A DNA stretch of 64,000 nucleotides from JAHFRG01 sp041495205 (GTDB taxonomy: Bacteria > Pseudomonadota > Gammaproteobacteria > Burkholderiales > JAHFRG01), in the NCBI GenBank assembly GCA_041495205.1, contig JBGQCF010000001.1, positions 62,001 to 126,000 of the forward strand, given 5' to 3'. This document shows positions 51,542 through 60,306 of this stretch, one piece after another. The position numbers were made by a program, and so were the translations under genes. The first letter of the stretch is position 1. Each line of letters opens with the position of its first letter. Below the pieces are notes generated by a model. It made no database searches, had not been told where the DNA came from, and saw only the letters and a program-made list of their open reading frames with translations.

Positions 51542-52777
51542 TTAATTCAGCAGGTCCACATGTTTGCGTAAGAATGCCGCTCCAATGCGCGCCTTGATTT
51601 CGCCTTCAGGATGGGTGGGCACGTGCTGACGGACAATCTCCCAGAACCGTTGCTGCAATTCTTCATCTTCTTGCGTTGCCCGCCAAACGCCTTTAATGCG
51701 ATCATCGACCTCTGCAGCTAAATCACGAATTTCTTCTCGAGAGTTGCTGATTAGCTCGACACCTGCTGTTTCGAATGTTTGCGTATGGGTGGCATTTGCC
51801 ACGCCAGCCACAAAAAGCTCGCGCAGGCTGAGCATACGTCCTTCTTCCTTATGCCAGGCACGCTTTAAAGTGAACGGAGTAGAGTTCCAATGATATACAC
51901 TGTAAATCGTCTGTGGCCCGGAGAAGTTTACAAATGCGAAAGGTCGTTTGAATATTGTAGATACGGCAAATATTCCAGAATCGCTACCCAGATAGAATCG
52001 GCAATTACCAAGCAAATAAATGTCCGAAAAGTCGCCCCTCTCAACGTGATTTGCATAGTCGATCACCTTTGGATTGCTAGATACCAAAGGCTGCTCAGTA
52101 GATGACCCCATCCGCAAAACGTAATACCCCCTGCTTGCCAATTCCTCCGCACAGAGCGCCATACTTTGTACATCAAAATCACGGTACTTGTGATATTTCC
52201 AATCCATTCCGCTTTCCACCTGGTCGAGATAAGCGCTGTCTCGATTGTGCAAACAGACCCATGACGCACCGATAGGAATACCGAGTCGTTCCAAAAGTTT
52301 TCTTCCCCGCGAATGCTCATCTTCAGTAAATTGAAGATGGGTATCAGTGTTTTCCAGAAAACAGAGATCTGTAGGGGGAAACGTGAGTCGATGTATATCG
52401 CCGCCGGTCCACAATTGACACGCTCTTTCCAGGGAGCCTATTAGCCCTGCGCACGGATATATACGGAAAGTTCTGGCAAACATGAGTCTTAGTTGCTGGT
52501 TACTGACCGCGCTCGAGCAGCCAATAAGATCAAAAATACGGCGCTTGCGGCGCTCAACGTCGCGCAAACACAGATAACCTTCGGTGTTGCAAAGGTGCCC
52601 GATGCGGGAAGCATCTATTACACCAAGACGAATCAAAATAAATGGCCGAGCGGCAACAATAAAAACCACTAAAGGCAGAAGCGCAAAGGCCTGTATCCAA
52701 GCGATGATTGCTCTCGCCGTCGGCCCTATCATGCGACGCGTTTTGCGGATAATAACCGGCCACTCTACGGTTCTCAT
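51542..52777 (-). CDS. TIGR04372-like glycosyltransferase
   Basis: A 411-residue protein. An N-terminal hydrophobic segment (IIAWIQAFALLPLVVFIVA) lies near residue 25. The C-terminal half has WVCLHNRDSAYLDQ, GYYVLRMGSSTEQP, FYLGSDSGIFAVSTIFKRP and FVNFSGPQTIYS, the pattern of TIGR04372-type glycosyltransferases, GT-B-like enzymes of capsule and O-antigen loci whose reaction is little known. ATG 52777 is chosen since the upstream frame (to 52912) has no family similarity. It cuts the RmlD-like gene downstream. A second, divergent family member is at 60307. Confidence 0.78.
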   Translation of the reverse strand: MRTVEWPVIIRKTRRMIGPTARAIIAWIQAFALLPLVVFIVAARPFILIRLGVIDASRIGHLCNTEGYLCLRDVERRKRRIFDLIGCSSAVSNQQLRLMFARTFRIYPCAGLIGSLERACQLWTGGDIHRLTFPPTDLCFLENTDTHLQFTEDEHSRGRKLLERLGIPIGASWVCLHNRDSAYLDQVESGMDWKYHKYRDFDVQSMALCAEELASRGYYVLRMGSSTEQPLVSSNPKVIDYANHVERGDFSDIYLLGNCRFYLGSDSGIFAVSTIFKRPFAFVNFSGPQTIYSVYHWNSTPFTLKRAWHKEEGRMLSLRELFVAGVANATHTQTFETAGVELISNSREEIRDLAAEVDDRIKGVWRATQEDEELQQRFWEIVRQHVPTHPEGEIKARIGAAFLRKHVDLLN

Positions 52778-53095
52778 CCGGACACTCCACGGCGCACAAA
52801 AACAAATGTGCCAAGCACCTGCCCGCCCATAAGCATTAGGCGCACCCGCATCAAAATCAGATCTCGCAACGAAAGATAGAGCTGATCGACCGCACCGCCG
52901 AGGTGTTTGCAACGGCTGCTGACAAGCGCGAAGTCAGTCTGGATCTGAAGCCGTTGTACGCCAAACGGGCCGCCCTTTATCCGAATCAGATATTCTGCAA
53001 TCCTGTTCGTTAGAGGTCTTAAATCAGTTGTGCAACCCGCTGCTAACAAGATAGCTCGCAAAACTCTTATTCTTAACCTACACGAAACTCGAACA
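52778..53095 (-). pseudogene. Relic region with a nucleotidyltransferase N-terminus
   Basis: At 53061 an ATG opens MRAILLAAGCTTDLRPLT, the signature start of RmlA/ManC-type sugar nucleotidyltransferases (usually MRAILLAAGxGTRLRPLT), with the key GTR changed to TTD. Likeness ends after about 30 residues. The rest of the gap (52778-52970) has coding-like frames on both strands, for example DRTAEVFATAADKREVSL on the plus strand, that I cannot assign. I take it as a scar of lost genes. Confidence 0.5.
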
Positions 53096-53785
53096 CTAAT
53101 CCTTGTCCCATTGCGATCTCAAATCTTCGAGTGTTCTCAGGGATAGACTAATATTCTCAAATGGAATTCCTTCCAATTCTTTCATACTACGCTCCCACCA
53201 TTTGGTAGCTTGAATTTTGTCAATAGTGTCGTCCGAAAATCTCATTCGGATGATTCTCGCAGGATTGCCACCAACAATTGAATATGGCGCAACGTCTTTT
53301 ATCACGATAGATCCAGCCGCCACTATCGCACCATTCCCGATCTTAACCCCTTTGATAATTACAGAATTATCCCCGACCCAGACATCATTTCCGATTTCGG
53401 TCTTAACTGATCTTGCCTCTAAATAGCCCTGAGAATCTGAAGTGAGTATCGTTTCACCGTAAGATTCAGTCGTATTTCTGTACCCTACTTCATGCACAGT
53501 GAGAGAGTCCGTTGGATGCGAAAAAGCACCCACGGAAACTCTGGATCCAAATGTACAATAATTTCCCGAACATGTATCAGCCAAATAGGAAAAATACGCA
53601 ACCCCTACATATCTTCCGAGATCACTCCGATTTATACAACTACATAACCCTAAGAATAAATTCCCCGACAAACGGGAATTCATTATTTTTGCAAACGGCG
53701 CAAGCTTGATATGTTCGTTGAAGGTAATATCAATTTCTTTTTTATTATTTAAATAGTCGATCGTGATCTTCTTCATTTTTCGCAT
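53096..53785 (-). CDS. CatB-related hexapeptide O-acetyltransferase
   Basis: A 229-residue left-handed beta-helix acetyltransferase. Hexapeptide repeats run from about residue 75 to 175; SVGAFSHPTDSLTVHEV holds the active-site histidine region, and IGNDVWVGDNSVIIKGVKIG with GAIVAAGSIVIKDVAPYSIV is the classic CatB/VatD end. NPARIIRMRF closes the fold. Such enzymes O-acetylate sugars or antibiotics using acetyl-CoA. The gene is clearly richer in A and T than those around it, which suggests recent transfer. It lies alone between relics and the NeuD-like gene; 115 bases upstream show no gene. Confidence 0.87.
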   Translation of the reverse strand: MRKMKKITIDYLNNKKEIDITFNEHIKLAPFAKIMNSRLSGNLFLGLCSCINRSDLGRYVGVAYFSYLADTCSGNYCTFGSRVSVGAFSHPTDSLTVHEVGYRNTTESYGETILTSDSQGYLEARSVKTEIGNDVWVGDNSVIIKGVKIGNGAIVAAGSIVIKDVAPYSIVGGNPARIIRMRFSDDTIDKIQATKWWERSMKELEGIPFENISLSLRTLEDLRSQWDKD

Positions 53786-53900
53786 TCTTTCGCGAAGCGC
53801 AACAATCGAATATGGCCTGGCTGGGGAACGTTAAAAGACCCGGATACGCGAACCTGCATAAGCAATGATTGTATTTACCAGTTGATTGTTGTGGTTTCTA

Positions 53901-54632
53901 TCAGCTCTGGATAAATGACTCATCAGAGGAATTGATAATTTTTGCCGGCACACCCACTGCAGTAGAGTTAGTCGGCACATCCTTGAGCACCACCGCACCG
54001 GCACCTATGATTGAATTCGCACCAATTCGCACGCGATTAATAAGGACTGCGCCGGTGTGAATGTGGCAGCACTCTCCCAGAACTACGTTCCCGGCAGTCA
54101 CAACGCCTGGATCAACCTGGCAGCATTCCTGCAGTACATTGTGGTGGTCAATCTGTACACCGGTGTTTACGATGACGCCTGATTGGATTTCCGCCTTGTA
54201 CCCGATAATACAGCCGGCATTTATCCACACACCATCGTCGATTCGGGCGTTGGGCAATATTATTGTGCTTGGATGTATTGCCGAAACGAGCTGTAGGTCG
54301 CTGTTCCTGACCGACTCAATTTGATTTTGGCGGTGTCTATTGACCGGGTCGAGACAAAGTACCTTCCTTACCCCCATCCCCAATAGGATTTCAATCCAGT
54401 CTGGAGAAACAATTAGAGGGCGCCCTTTAAAGACACCTTTATGCGGAAACTCCGTCGTCTTACACACCCTTTTCTTATTCTCTTCCTCAATATCGACTTC
54501 GGTAAAAGAATCTGAATCGACGACAAAACAGGCGATCTTCAGACCGGTCGCTTTCTCGAACCAGGATTCCACCTGCCCGGCAGATCCATCAAAGTACCCG
54601 ACAATGGCAACGGCGTTTTTACGAGAAGGCAT
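53901..54632 (-). CDS. NeuD/PglD-like sugar acyltransferase
   Basis: A 243-residue protein in two parts. An N-terminal Rossmann-like unit (AVAIVGYFDGSAGQVES) is followed by a left-handed beta helix with repeats such as IDDGVWINAGCIIGYKAEI and LGECCHIHTGAVLINRVRIG, ending IGAGAVVLKDVPTNS. HHNVLQE carries the likely catalytic histidine. NeuD and PglD acetylate amino or hydroxyl groups of sialic-acid-type sugars or UDP-amino sugars. The gene overlaps the DegT-type aminotransferase gene by 14 bases, so it should acetylate the amine that enzyme installs. ATG 54632 is used. Confidence 0.87.
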   Translation of the reverse strand: MPSRKNAVAIVGYFDGSAGQVESWFEKATGLKIACFVVDSDSFTEVDIEEENKKRVCKTTEFPHKGVFKGRPLIVSPDWIEILLGMGVRKVLCLDPVNRHRQNQIESVRNSDLQLVSAIHPSTIILPNARIDDGVWINAGCIIGYKAEIQSGVIVNTGVQIDHHNVLQECCQVDPGVVTAGNVVLGECCHIHTGAVLINRVRIGANSIIGAGAVVLKDVPTNSTAVGVPAKIINSSDESFIQS

Positions 54633-55698
54633 GGATTGCCGAAATGACCTGCTCTATATTGGACAGCGGTTGTTCCGGCCCCGCAGGAAGGTACACGCCG
54701 GCCCTCCCGAAAGGCTCCGAATTGGGGTAATGCCCGGAATCATTAAAGTAAGGGGCACGGTTCAAGTCAGGGTAAAATGGCCGGCACTGGATACCCTTTT
54801 CAGAGAGAAAATGAATCAATTCCTCGCGGGACTCACAAAGCGCCTCGATGTAGACGGGAACCTCGCCAGCATCCAGATTCACTGGTATCAACCTTATAAA
54901 TGGAATCCCCGAAAGTCCTTCCGCGTAGGCCTGATAGATCTTCTTGAGCTTCTCGATTCTTTGCGGGAGCAGTTTGAGTTGTTCTATACCCACTGCCGCC
55001 AGAATATCAGTGAATCGAAAGTTGAATCCCGGGCGATCCCATTTTGCGTTGACGATGTCACCGACTCCGTGAGTTCGCATCGCGACGAGCCTTCTATAGG
55101 TCTCCTCGTTTTTGGTGGCGACAAAACCGCCCTGTCCGGTCGAAATTACCTTTGCCACTGAAAACGAGAAGCAGCCCATGTCAGATTGAGTCCCCAGGAA
55201 GCCGTCCGGATTCCGCGAACCCAACGCTTGTGCGGCATCCTCAATTACGATCAAACCATGACGGCGGGCTATTTCGTTGATGGCACGCATATCCGCGGAC
55301 CTGCCGCACACGTGTACCGGGATAATTGCCTTGGTCTTCTTGGTTATTGCTCCTTCGACCAGTTCCGCGTTGATAATCGGCCGCCCCGGCTCTACGTCAA
55401 CCAACTTCACCGAAGCACCCAACAACAAAGGGGCGTGCGCAGTCGCTATCCAGGTTCTGTTGGGGACAATAACCTCATCCCCCGGGCCTACACCCGACAC
55501 CCACGTACTCATCAGCAGAGCGGTACTTCCGCTCGTTGTCGCGACCACATAGGGAACACCCAGATAGGCCGCGAGGCGGCGCTCGAACTCGGCGACAACG
55601 GGCCCTTGGCTGACGTGTTCCTGAGCGATCGCCCGCGCGATCGCTTGAGCTTCGCCGTTGTTAAATCCGGTTCTCCACCAACTGACGTTATTTTTCAT
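54619..55698 (-). CDS. DegT/DnrJ/EryC1/StrS family aminotransferase
   Basis: A 359-residue PLP aminotransferase. VSWWRTGFNNGEAQAIARAI opens it; TTSGSTALLMSTWVSG, VIEDAAQALGSRNPDG and FSFSVAKVISTGQGGFV with the PLP lysine in SVAK follow; NFRFTDILAAVGIEQLKLLP is the late signature. It aminates a keto nucleotide sugar at C3 or C4. With the NeuD-like acetyltransferase downstream and three methyltransferase-type genes upstream, it probably makes an N-acetylated, perhaps C-methylated, amino sugar. ATG 55698 is used; TTG 55713 would lengthen the overlap with the methyltransferase gene. Confidence 0.9.
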   Translation of the reverse strand: MKNNVSWWRTGFNNGEAQAIARAIAQEHVSQGPVVAEFERRLAAYLGVPYVVATTSGSTALLMSTWVSGVGPGDEVIVPNRTWIATAHAPLLLGASVKLVDVEPGRPIINAELVEGAITKKTKAIIPVHVCGRSADMRAINEIARRHGLIVIEDAAQALGSRNPDGFLGTQSDMGCFSFSVAKVISTGQGGFVATKNEETYRRLVAMRTHGVGDIVNAKWDRPGFNFRFTDILAAVGIEQLKLLPQRIEKLKKIYQAYAEGLSGIPFIRLIPVNLDAGEVPVYIEALCESREELIHFLSEKGIQCRPFYPDLNRAPYFNDSGHYPNSEPFGRAGVYLPAGPEQPLSNIEQVISAIHAFS

Positions 55699-56953
55699 TC
55701 CGCTGGGCGTCAATGACGCGAAGATAAGGAAGTGGCACCAGGAACTTACCGCCTGAGTTTAGAAATGCCTTGTGCCTCTCAAGGATACTTTTCTGGTGCT
55801 GCCATGCCAAAACGACCACATAGTCCGGGTGATCTTCATACATCTTCTCCGACGGGTAAACGGGAATATGATGGCCCGGCGAATAGCGACCGTGCTTCAG
55901 AGAGTTGTCGTCCACCAAATACTCCATGAATGGCGCCAGCTCGAAATGATGGGTCAGCGTCGTCGTACTGTGGGAGGCGCCGAATCCGACAATCCTCTTT
56001 CTGGCGTCTTTCAGGTTCCGAAGATTCTCAAGCACTTGCCCCTTCGCAATTTGTATATCCGAGGCGAACTTTTGGTATGTGGCCACCGCGCGCATCCCTT
56101 GGGCACGTTCTTCATCAATTAATTGATCCACTGACAAATCGCCGCTTCTAGACCCGTTTCGCAATTGACCGATAACGCGGATCGATCCACCTTTGGGTGA
56201 TGTCTTTGTTGCTTGAATAAGCTCCAGTCCACATGACCCAAAAATATTCTTCAATACCTCGACTGTAAAATACGAAAAGTGCTCATGGTAGATATAGTCA
56301 AACATCCGGATCTTCATCTGTTCGGGGTGATACCCGGTCTGCACAACAAAGATTCCATCACGCGTCAAAAGTCTTGAAACGGACTTCGTGAAAGCCATGA
56401 CATCATCTATATTTGCATACATGTAGTTTGCCGTAACAATGCCGGCTAATCCGCAGTCTTTCATTATTTTTGAAGCGACGTCGTCCGTAAAAAAACCATT
56501 TATTGTTGGCAATCCTGCTTCATTTGCCTGCTTGGCGATTGACTGAGCGGGCTCAACACCCAAAACTTTCATTCCAGTCCGCTTGAAAGACGCCAGCATG
56601 GAGCCGTCGTTGCTACCCAGGTCGACTACAAGTGAGCCCTCCGGAATGTCGAAGTATCTAACGATCTCTTTCGCATAGTCATCATAGTGATTCCTTAACC
56701 CGACCGTGACCCCGCTTACGTAAACATAATCAACGTAGCTTGCTTCGGGATTCACCACATAAGGTAGATGAACGTAACCACAATCCCGGCAGATCGCCAG
56801 CTCGAGCGGATAGACGGGCTGGGTTACATCCTTGTGCTCCTCTCTTACAAACTGATCCTCCAGCGGTGTGGCGCTGAGGCGAAGAACAGTCTCTATGTGG
56901 CTACTCCCACACACCCGACAATGCTCGTCGTGCCGGAGAACTTTTTTACTCAT
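55688..56953 (-). CDS. Sugar C-methyltransferase-like SAM protein with Zn-binding N-terminus
   Basis: A 421-residue three-domain protein like that at 20419. CRVCGSSH and AICRDCGYVHLPY form the zinc site; VVDLGSNDGSMLASFKR is SAM motif I, GVEPAQSIAKQAN motif II; YHEHFSYFTVEVL carries the active-site His-Glu-His; GFGASHSTTTLTH opens the C-terminal Rossmann unit. TylC3-type enzymes methylate C3 of 4-keto nucleotide sugars. Next to the DegT aminotransferase it could make a branched amino sugar. The start is ATG 56953. It overlaps the aminotransferase gene by 11 bases. Confidence 0.88.
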   Translation of the reverse strand: MSKKVLRHDEHCRVCGSSHIETVLRLSATPLEDQFVREEHKDVTQPVYPLELAICRDCGYVHLPYVVNPEASYVDYVYVSGVTVGLRNHYDDYAKEIVRYFDIPEGSLVVDLGSNDGSMLASFKRTGMKVLGVEPAQSIAKQANEAGLPTINGFFTDDVASKIMKDCGLAGIVTANYMYANIDDVMAFTKSVSRLLTRDGIFVVQTGYHPEQMKIRMFDYIYHEHFSYFTVEVLKNIFGSCGLELIQATKTSPKGGSIRVIGQLRNGSRSGDLSVDQLIDEERAQGMRAVATYQKFASDIQIAKGQVLENLRNLKDARKRIVGFGASHSTTTLTHHFELAPFMEYLVDDNSLKHGRYSPGHHIPVYPSEKMYEDHPDYVVVLAWQHQKSILERHKAFLNSGGKFLVPLPYLRVIDAQRNEK

Positions 56954-56968
56954 ATTCAATAGATTTTT

Positions 56969-57484
56969 CTACTGAATCAGTGTTTCAATGCGTGCAACAA
57001 ATGCCCTACGGCCGGCGCTTTGCTCCTCCGGCGCCCAATCCGGAAACACAGTTTTTTCTCGCAGAAACGGGCCTTCTGTAGTTTCATGGAATACAAGGAA
57101 TTGTGATCGAACCAAAAGGGTGTGATAAATCGGCTCGGACAGCCGGTAATAAAAGAGCTTGCCTGAGTTAAGGTCACCCATCCTGATGACCTGGCGGATG
57201 GTTCCGTCGTCATGGAACAACACCACATCCACCTCGCCCTCCAGTATCGCCATTGATTCCGCTTTTCCCAAATGTTTGTGGGGACGAACATAACAATCCG
57301 AAGTATGCACAATGAACATTTCATGCAGCCGGTCACCCGGTGAGCGATGGGCACAGAGGCGGATTCTTTGGCGCGGATTGAGCAGCGCCAATCGCTTCAG
57401 CTGCGCCAGGTCCGCGGATTCAACGGTAACGACTTCTTCCAGTGGGTAGAGGACTTCATCGCTTTCCTTATGGGTAGGGATCAT
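56969..57484 (-). CDS. wbuC: WbuC family cupin protein
   Basis: A 171-residue single-domain cupin. RLCAHRSPGDRLHEMFIVH, then YVRPHKHLGKAESMAILEG is the WbuC pattern: PHxH with a following glutamate forms the metal site, and MGDLNSGKLFYYRLSEP the second cupin strand. WbuC is found with wbuB and fnlABC in O26-type O-antigen loci; its function is still unclear. Here it is far (45 kb) from wbuB and grouped with methyltransferase genes. ATG 57484 overlaps the preceding gene as ATGA. Confidence 0.88.
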   Translation of the reverse strand: MIPTHKESDEVLYPLEEVVTVESADLAQLKRLALLNPRQRIRLCAHRSPGDRLHEMFIVHTSDCYVRPHKHLGKAESMAILEGEVDVVLFHDDGTIRQVIRMGDLNSGKLFYYRLSEPIYHTLLVRSQFLVFHETTEGPFLREKTVFPDWAPEEQSAGRRAFVARIETLIQ

Positions 57485-58701
57485 CGCATCCGATCCAAAT
57501 CCTGTGCACTGCCCGGAAAAATGGATGCAAAGATGCCCCCTTGCTCGACAAAGCGCGGGTGATTGGCTATCACCTTGGGCTGATTTTGTGGATTAAGGCC
57601 CAGAAGGCAAGTGCTGATGTGTCCAGAGTAAAGCGCTTCGGAGCCTTTTATGTCGAGCGCTCCAATCGGCATTCGCATTCCTTTTTTATTGGCGTTATCG
57701 TCGAGCACGCAAGAGATCAGGTCGGTTACCCCCATCAAAGAAAGAAAGGCAACCGAAAGGTGCCCTGCTCCAAACAAGGCAATTGGGCCGCGTTCCCGAC
57801 GGATAGTTTCAAGTTTCTTGCGGATTCCCGCACGACGACGGACTAAAGTCTCGGCAAAACCACAGGCACGAGCCACTTCGTTTGCGACAACTTGGCGATC
57901 CGGATCGCTATTAACCGCAGCCAACGAAGCTTCCTGCACTATAGCAACGATCGAATTCTCCAAAACATAAGGCACGGATTCAAAATGAACAATCGCAAAA
58001 CCAGATGCGTACAGTAACTGCTTGAACGTAAAACTCGTGAAATAGAAAACGTGCTCCTCCCAGATGGTTGTGCAATCGCCCGCATGCAATGCGCGCTCAC
58101 AGTCAGGGAGTTCCCAGACTATATATCCTCCCGGTTTGATTAAATCTCTAATGAACTGAATGAACTCGGGCAGGTTGTAAGCATGCTCGACAACGTGGCG
58201 CACAATTAATACATCAGCAGCACCGCAATGTTCTCGGATCTGCGCAGCTTTTGCCCGCGTCAACACTGATTGGAAAGTCTCAACATTTGCAAGGCTATCC
58301 GTGACGCCAAGATCCCGCTGGGGGTTGATGCGCCAAGTCTTGCCATAGCCACGGTTTTCCAGTCGCCTTAGGGTCGAATCATCCTTGAAACTATAGGCGC
58401 CAAACACCGAGTTCCGGGTAACATCCGGAAGGGCGATTAGTGTTTCAACGAGATCATCAAGGTGATCCTCCGGTTCAAAGCAGGTCAACCACTCATAGCG
58501 TGGTTTTAATTCTTCGACGGGAAAGGTTTCACCCAGGTGAAGAAGCCCAGTGTCCGGGCAAAGGCGAAGTTGCAGAGGAAATCTTGGCGCTTCAGTCAGA
58601 TCATCAACTGATAAAAAACGATTTGAAATGGGCTGAAGCCCAAGATCGATTAGTAAATCTCCAGAAGACTCCAGGTGCTTGAGCTCTGAAATATTCATCA
58701 T
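57481..58701 (-). CDS. Divergent C-methyltransferase-like protein with degraded SAM motif
   Basis: A 406-residue relative of the proteins at 20419 and 55688. The zinc module has lost its first Cys pair (DLGLQPISNRFLS in its place). Motif I, normally ExGxNDGxLL, reads SVFGAYSFKDDSTLRRL, without the glycine-rich loop, so SAM binding is doubtful. Later parts are kept: VLIVRHVVEHAYNLPEFI, WEEHVFYFTSFTF and the C-terminal GPIALFGAGHLSVAFLSL Rossmann unit. The frame is whole, so it is not a simple pseudogene; it may have a changed or structural role. It is coupled to wbuC and follows an epimerase gene. Confidence 0.75.
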   Translation of the reverse strand: MMNISELKHLESSGDLLIDLGLQPISNRFLSVDDLTEAPRFPLQLRLCPDTGLLHLGETFPVEELKPRYEWLTCFEPEDHLDDLVETLIALPDVTRNSVFGAYSFKDDSTLRRLENRGYGKTWRINPQRDLGVTDSLANVETFQSVLTRAKAAQIREHCGAADVLIVRHVVEHAYNLPEFIQFIRDLIKPGGYIVWELPDCERALHAGDCTTIWEEHVFYFTSFTFKQLLYASGFAIVHFESVPYVLENSIVAIVQEASLAAVNSDPDRQVVANEVARACGFAETLVRRRAGIRKKLETIRRERGPIALFGAGHLSVAFLSLMGVTDLISCVLDDNANKKGMRMPIGALDIKGSEALYSGHISTCLLGLNPQNQPKVIANHPRFVEQGGIFASIFPGSAQDLDRMR

Positions 58702-58710
58702 TAAGAGTGT

Positions 58711-59583
58711 TTAGCCATGATTGAGCATTCGAGACAGGCCATCTTCCAGGGAGGTAAACTGAAAACCGGGGGTCAAAAGAGACTTGATCTTGCGGGCATC
58801 GAAGGCGTTGTCGGCTTTTTGCTTGCTCCGGGGGCGGGATTTGACCTCAAGGTTTGGAAATTTGGCCTTCAGAGTAACGACAACATCAGCAAAACAGTAA
58901 CTCGTTCCACTTGCCACGTTCAATTCACCTTCAAAATCGGTATCGATAAGTTCCTCAATCAAGCGGCAAATATCATCAATGTAGATAAACTCTCGCCGTT
59001 CCGTTCCATCTCCCCAAAGAGTAATGGGCGTACCTTCCAATGCCGCGGCAGCGAAACCGGAAGGTCCGTAGGTTTTGCCATTGTCGCCTGGCCCATAGAC
59101 CAGCGGTGGGCGCAGGCAAACCAATGAGGTTAGTTGATTGGCGGCGCAGATTTTTCTTAAAAGGCGCTCCGCACTGTACTTGGCGATGCCGTAATAGGAC
59201 GTTGGATTGATCGGCGTTTGCTCGCTGATACAGGTGTTTTCCGTCTCTTCCCCATAAACGGCGGCTGAACTGAGGAAAATAAGGCGCCTGATCGGGTGAT
59301 CCTCCAGCAAGTGGCAAATATTTTCCACGATAGCCATGTTCTGCCGGAAAGCTTCCAAAGTGTCGCCGAACTGCCGTTTAACGGCAGCCATCAACACCAA
59401 GGCGCTCTCCTGAGTGAGATGGGGTACGAGTTGGGCCGCGCTGCTTGAGTTACCCAGATCGATATCCGGCAGGGATCGGCCTATTACTTCCCTGACTCCA
59501 GAGCGTGAAAGAAGTCGCTCCAGATGCGACCCGATAAAGCCGGAGTGCCCCAGGATAATAACTCTTTCAACCTTTCGCATCAT
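58711..59583 (-). CDS. NAD-dependent epimerase/dehydratase (extended SDR)
   Basis: A 290-residue extended SDR. VIILGHSGFIGSHLERLL at residues 8-25 is the NAD site, FLSSAAVYGEETENT the catalytic Ser region and TSYYGIAKYSAERLL the Tyr-x3-Lys pair. LRPPLVYGPGDNGKTYG and WGDGTERREFIYIDDICRLI are standard 4-epimerase/reductase motifs. It could reduce the 4-keto group or epimerise the nucleotide sugar made by the neighbouring methyltransferase and aminotransferase genes. It ends nine bases before the next gene, and ATG 59583 lies three bases after the stop of the upstream methyltransferase. Confidence 0.86.
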   Translation of the reverse strand: MMRKVERVIILGHSGFIGSHLERLLSRSGVREVIGRSLPDIDLGNSSSAAQLVPHLTQESALVLMAAVKRQFGDTLEAFRQNMAIVENICHLLEDHPIRRLIFLSSAAVYGEETENTCISEQTPINPTSYYGIAKYSAERLLRKICAANQLTSLVCLRPPLVYGPGDNGKTYGPSGFAAAALEGTPITLWGDGTERREFIYIDDICRLIEELIDTDFEGELNVASGTSYCFADVVVTLKAKFPNLEVKSRPRSKQKADNAFDARKIKSLLTPGFQFTSLEDGLSRMLNHG

Positions 59584-59586
59584 GAA

Positions 59587-60279
59587 TCAGGACTTCACCT
59601 TGTTCCCGGTTCCCAACACAAAGAGATACTGGCACATCGGTGCGAAGCCGGTATGCAAAACCTCATCGTTCATGCCAAAAAGGAACGCATGATCAAAATA
59701 TTTTCCAATCAATTTCTTCAAATCCTGGCCATTCATGCAATTTACATGTCCTTCCTTACTTGGCGGCGAAGCATAAGCCTGCGACTCAAGGGATGGCGCA
59801 CCACAGATGAACACTCCACCGGGCTTAATGGAAAGACATATGTTTTTCAGGTAAGCCTCTTCGTGTTCTTTCGGTATATGTTCAATGACATCCAGAGAGA
59901 AGGCGGCATCGAACAAATCACCAGCGTGATAGGGACCTGTCAGTATGTCATGGACGGCGAGCGTGACGGGCCACTCTCGGTCAATATGCTTACCTGCCTC
60001 TTCTATGAACACGGGATCGAAATCAATGGCATGGAGTTCATCAACCTCGGGGTGTAATAATCGACTGGCAAAAGCATCCCCACAACCCACTTCCAATACA
60101 CGTGAATAGCCCGTCAGCATTTTTGCAACAAATTTGTGGCGGGCAAGGGTAAATCCAAGCAGCTTGGGGTCCAGACGCCACATCACACTGGCCCTGAGAC
60201 TCATTGGCGAGAGGCCCTTGGCCTTCATCATCTCAATCATGAACTGATATTGGTATTCTCTTGTGTATTTTGTGCTCAT
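59587..60279 (-). CDS. Class I SAM-dependent methyltransferase
   Basis: A 230-residue protein. RVLEVGCGDAFASRLL near residue 62 is motif I, LHAIDFDPVFIEEA motif II, FDAAFSLDVIEHIPKEHEE motif IV and IKPGGVFICGAPSLESQ the late strand. It is of the UbiE/small-molecule group. The tail (FLFGMNDEVLHTGFAPMC) is an extra domain-like segment. ATG 60279 is chosen over TTG 60294. It lies between the epimerase gene and the second TIGR04372-like transferase. Its target is unknown; sugar O-methylation is likely from the setting. Confidence 0.85.
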   Translation of the reverse strand: MSTKYTREYQYQFMIEMMKAKGLSPMSLRASVMWRLDPKLLGFTLARHKFVAKMLTGYSRVLEVGCGDAFASRLLHPEVDELHAIDFDPVFIEEAGKHIDREWPVTLAVHDILTGPYHAGDLFDAAFSLDVIEHIPKEHEEAYLKNICLSIKPGGVFICGAPSLESQAYASPPSKEGHVNCMNGQDLKKLIGKYFDHAFLFGMNDEVLHTGFAPMCQYLFVLGTGNKVKS

Positions 60280-60306
60280 TTTAAGTGTGTTCAAAAATTG
60301 ATTTTT

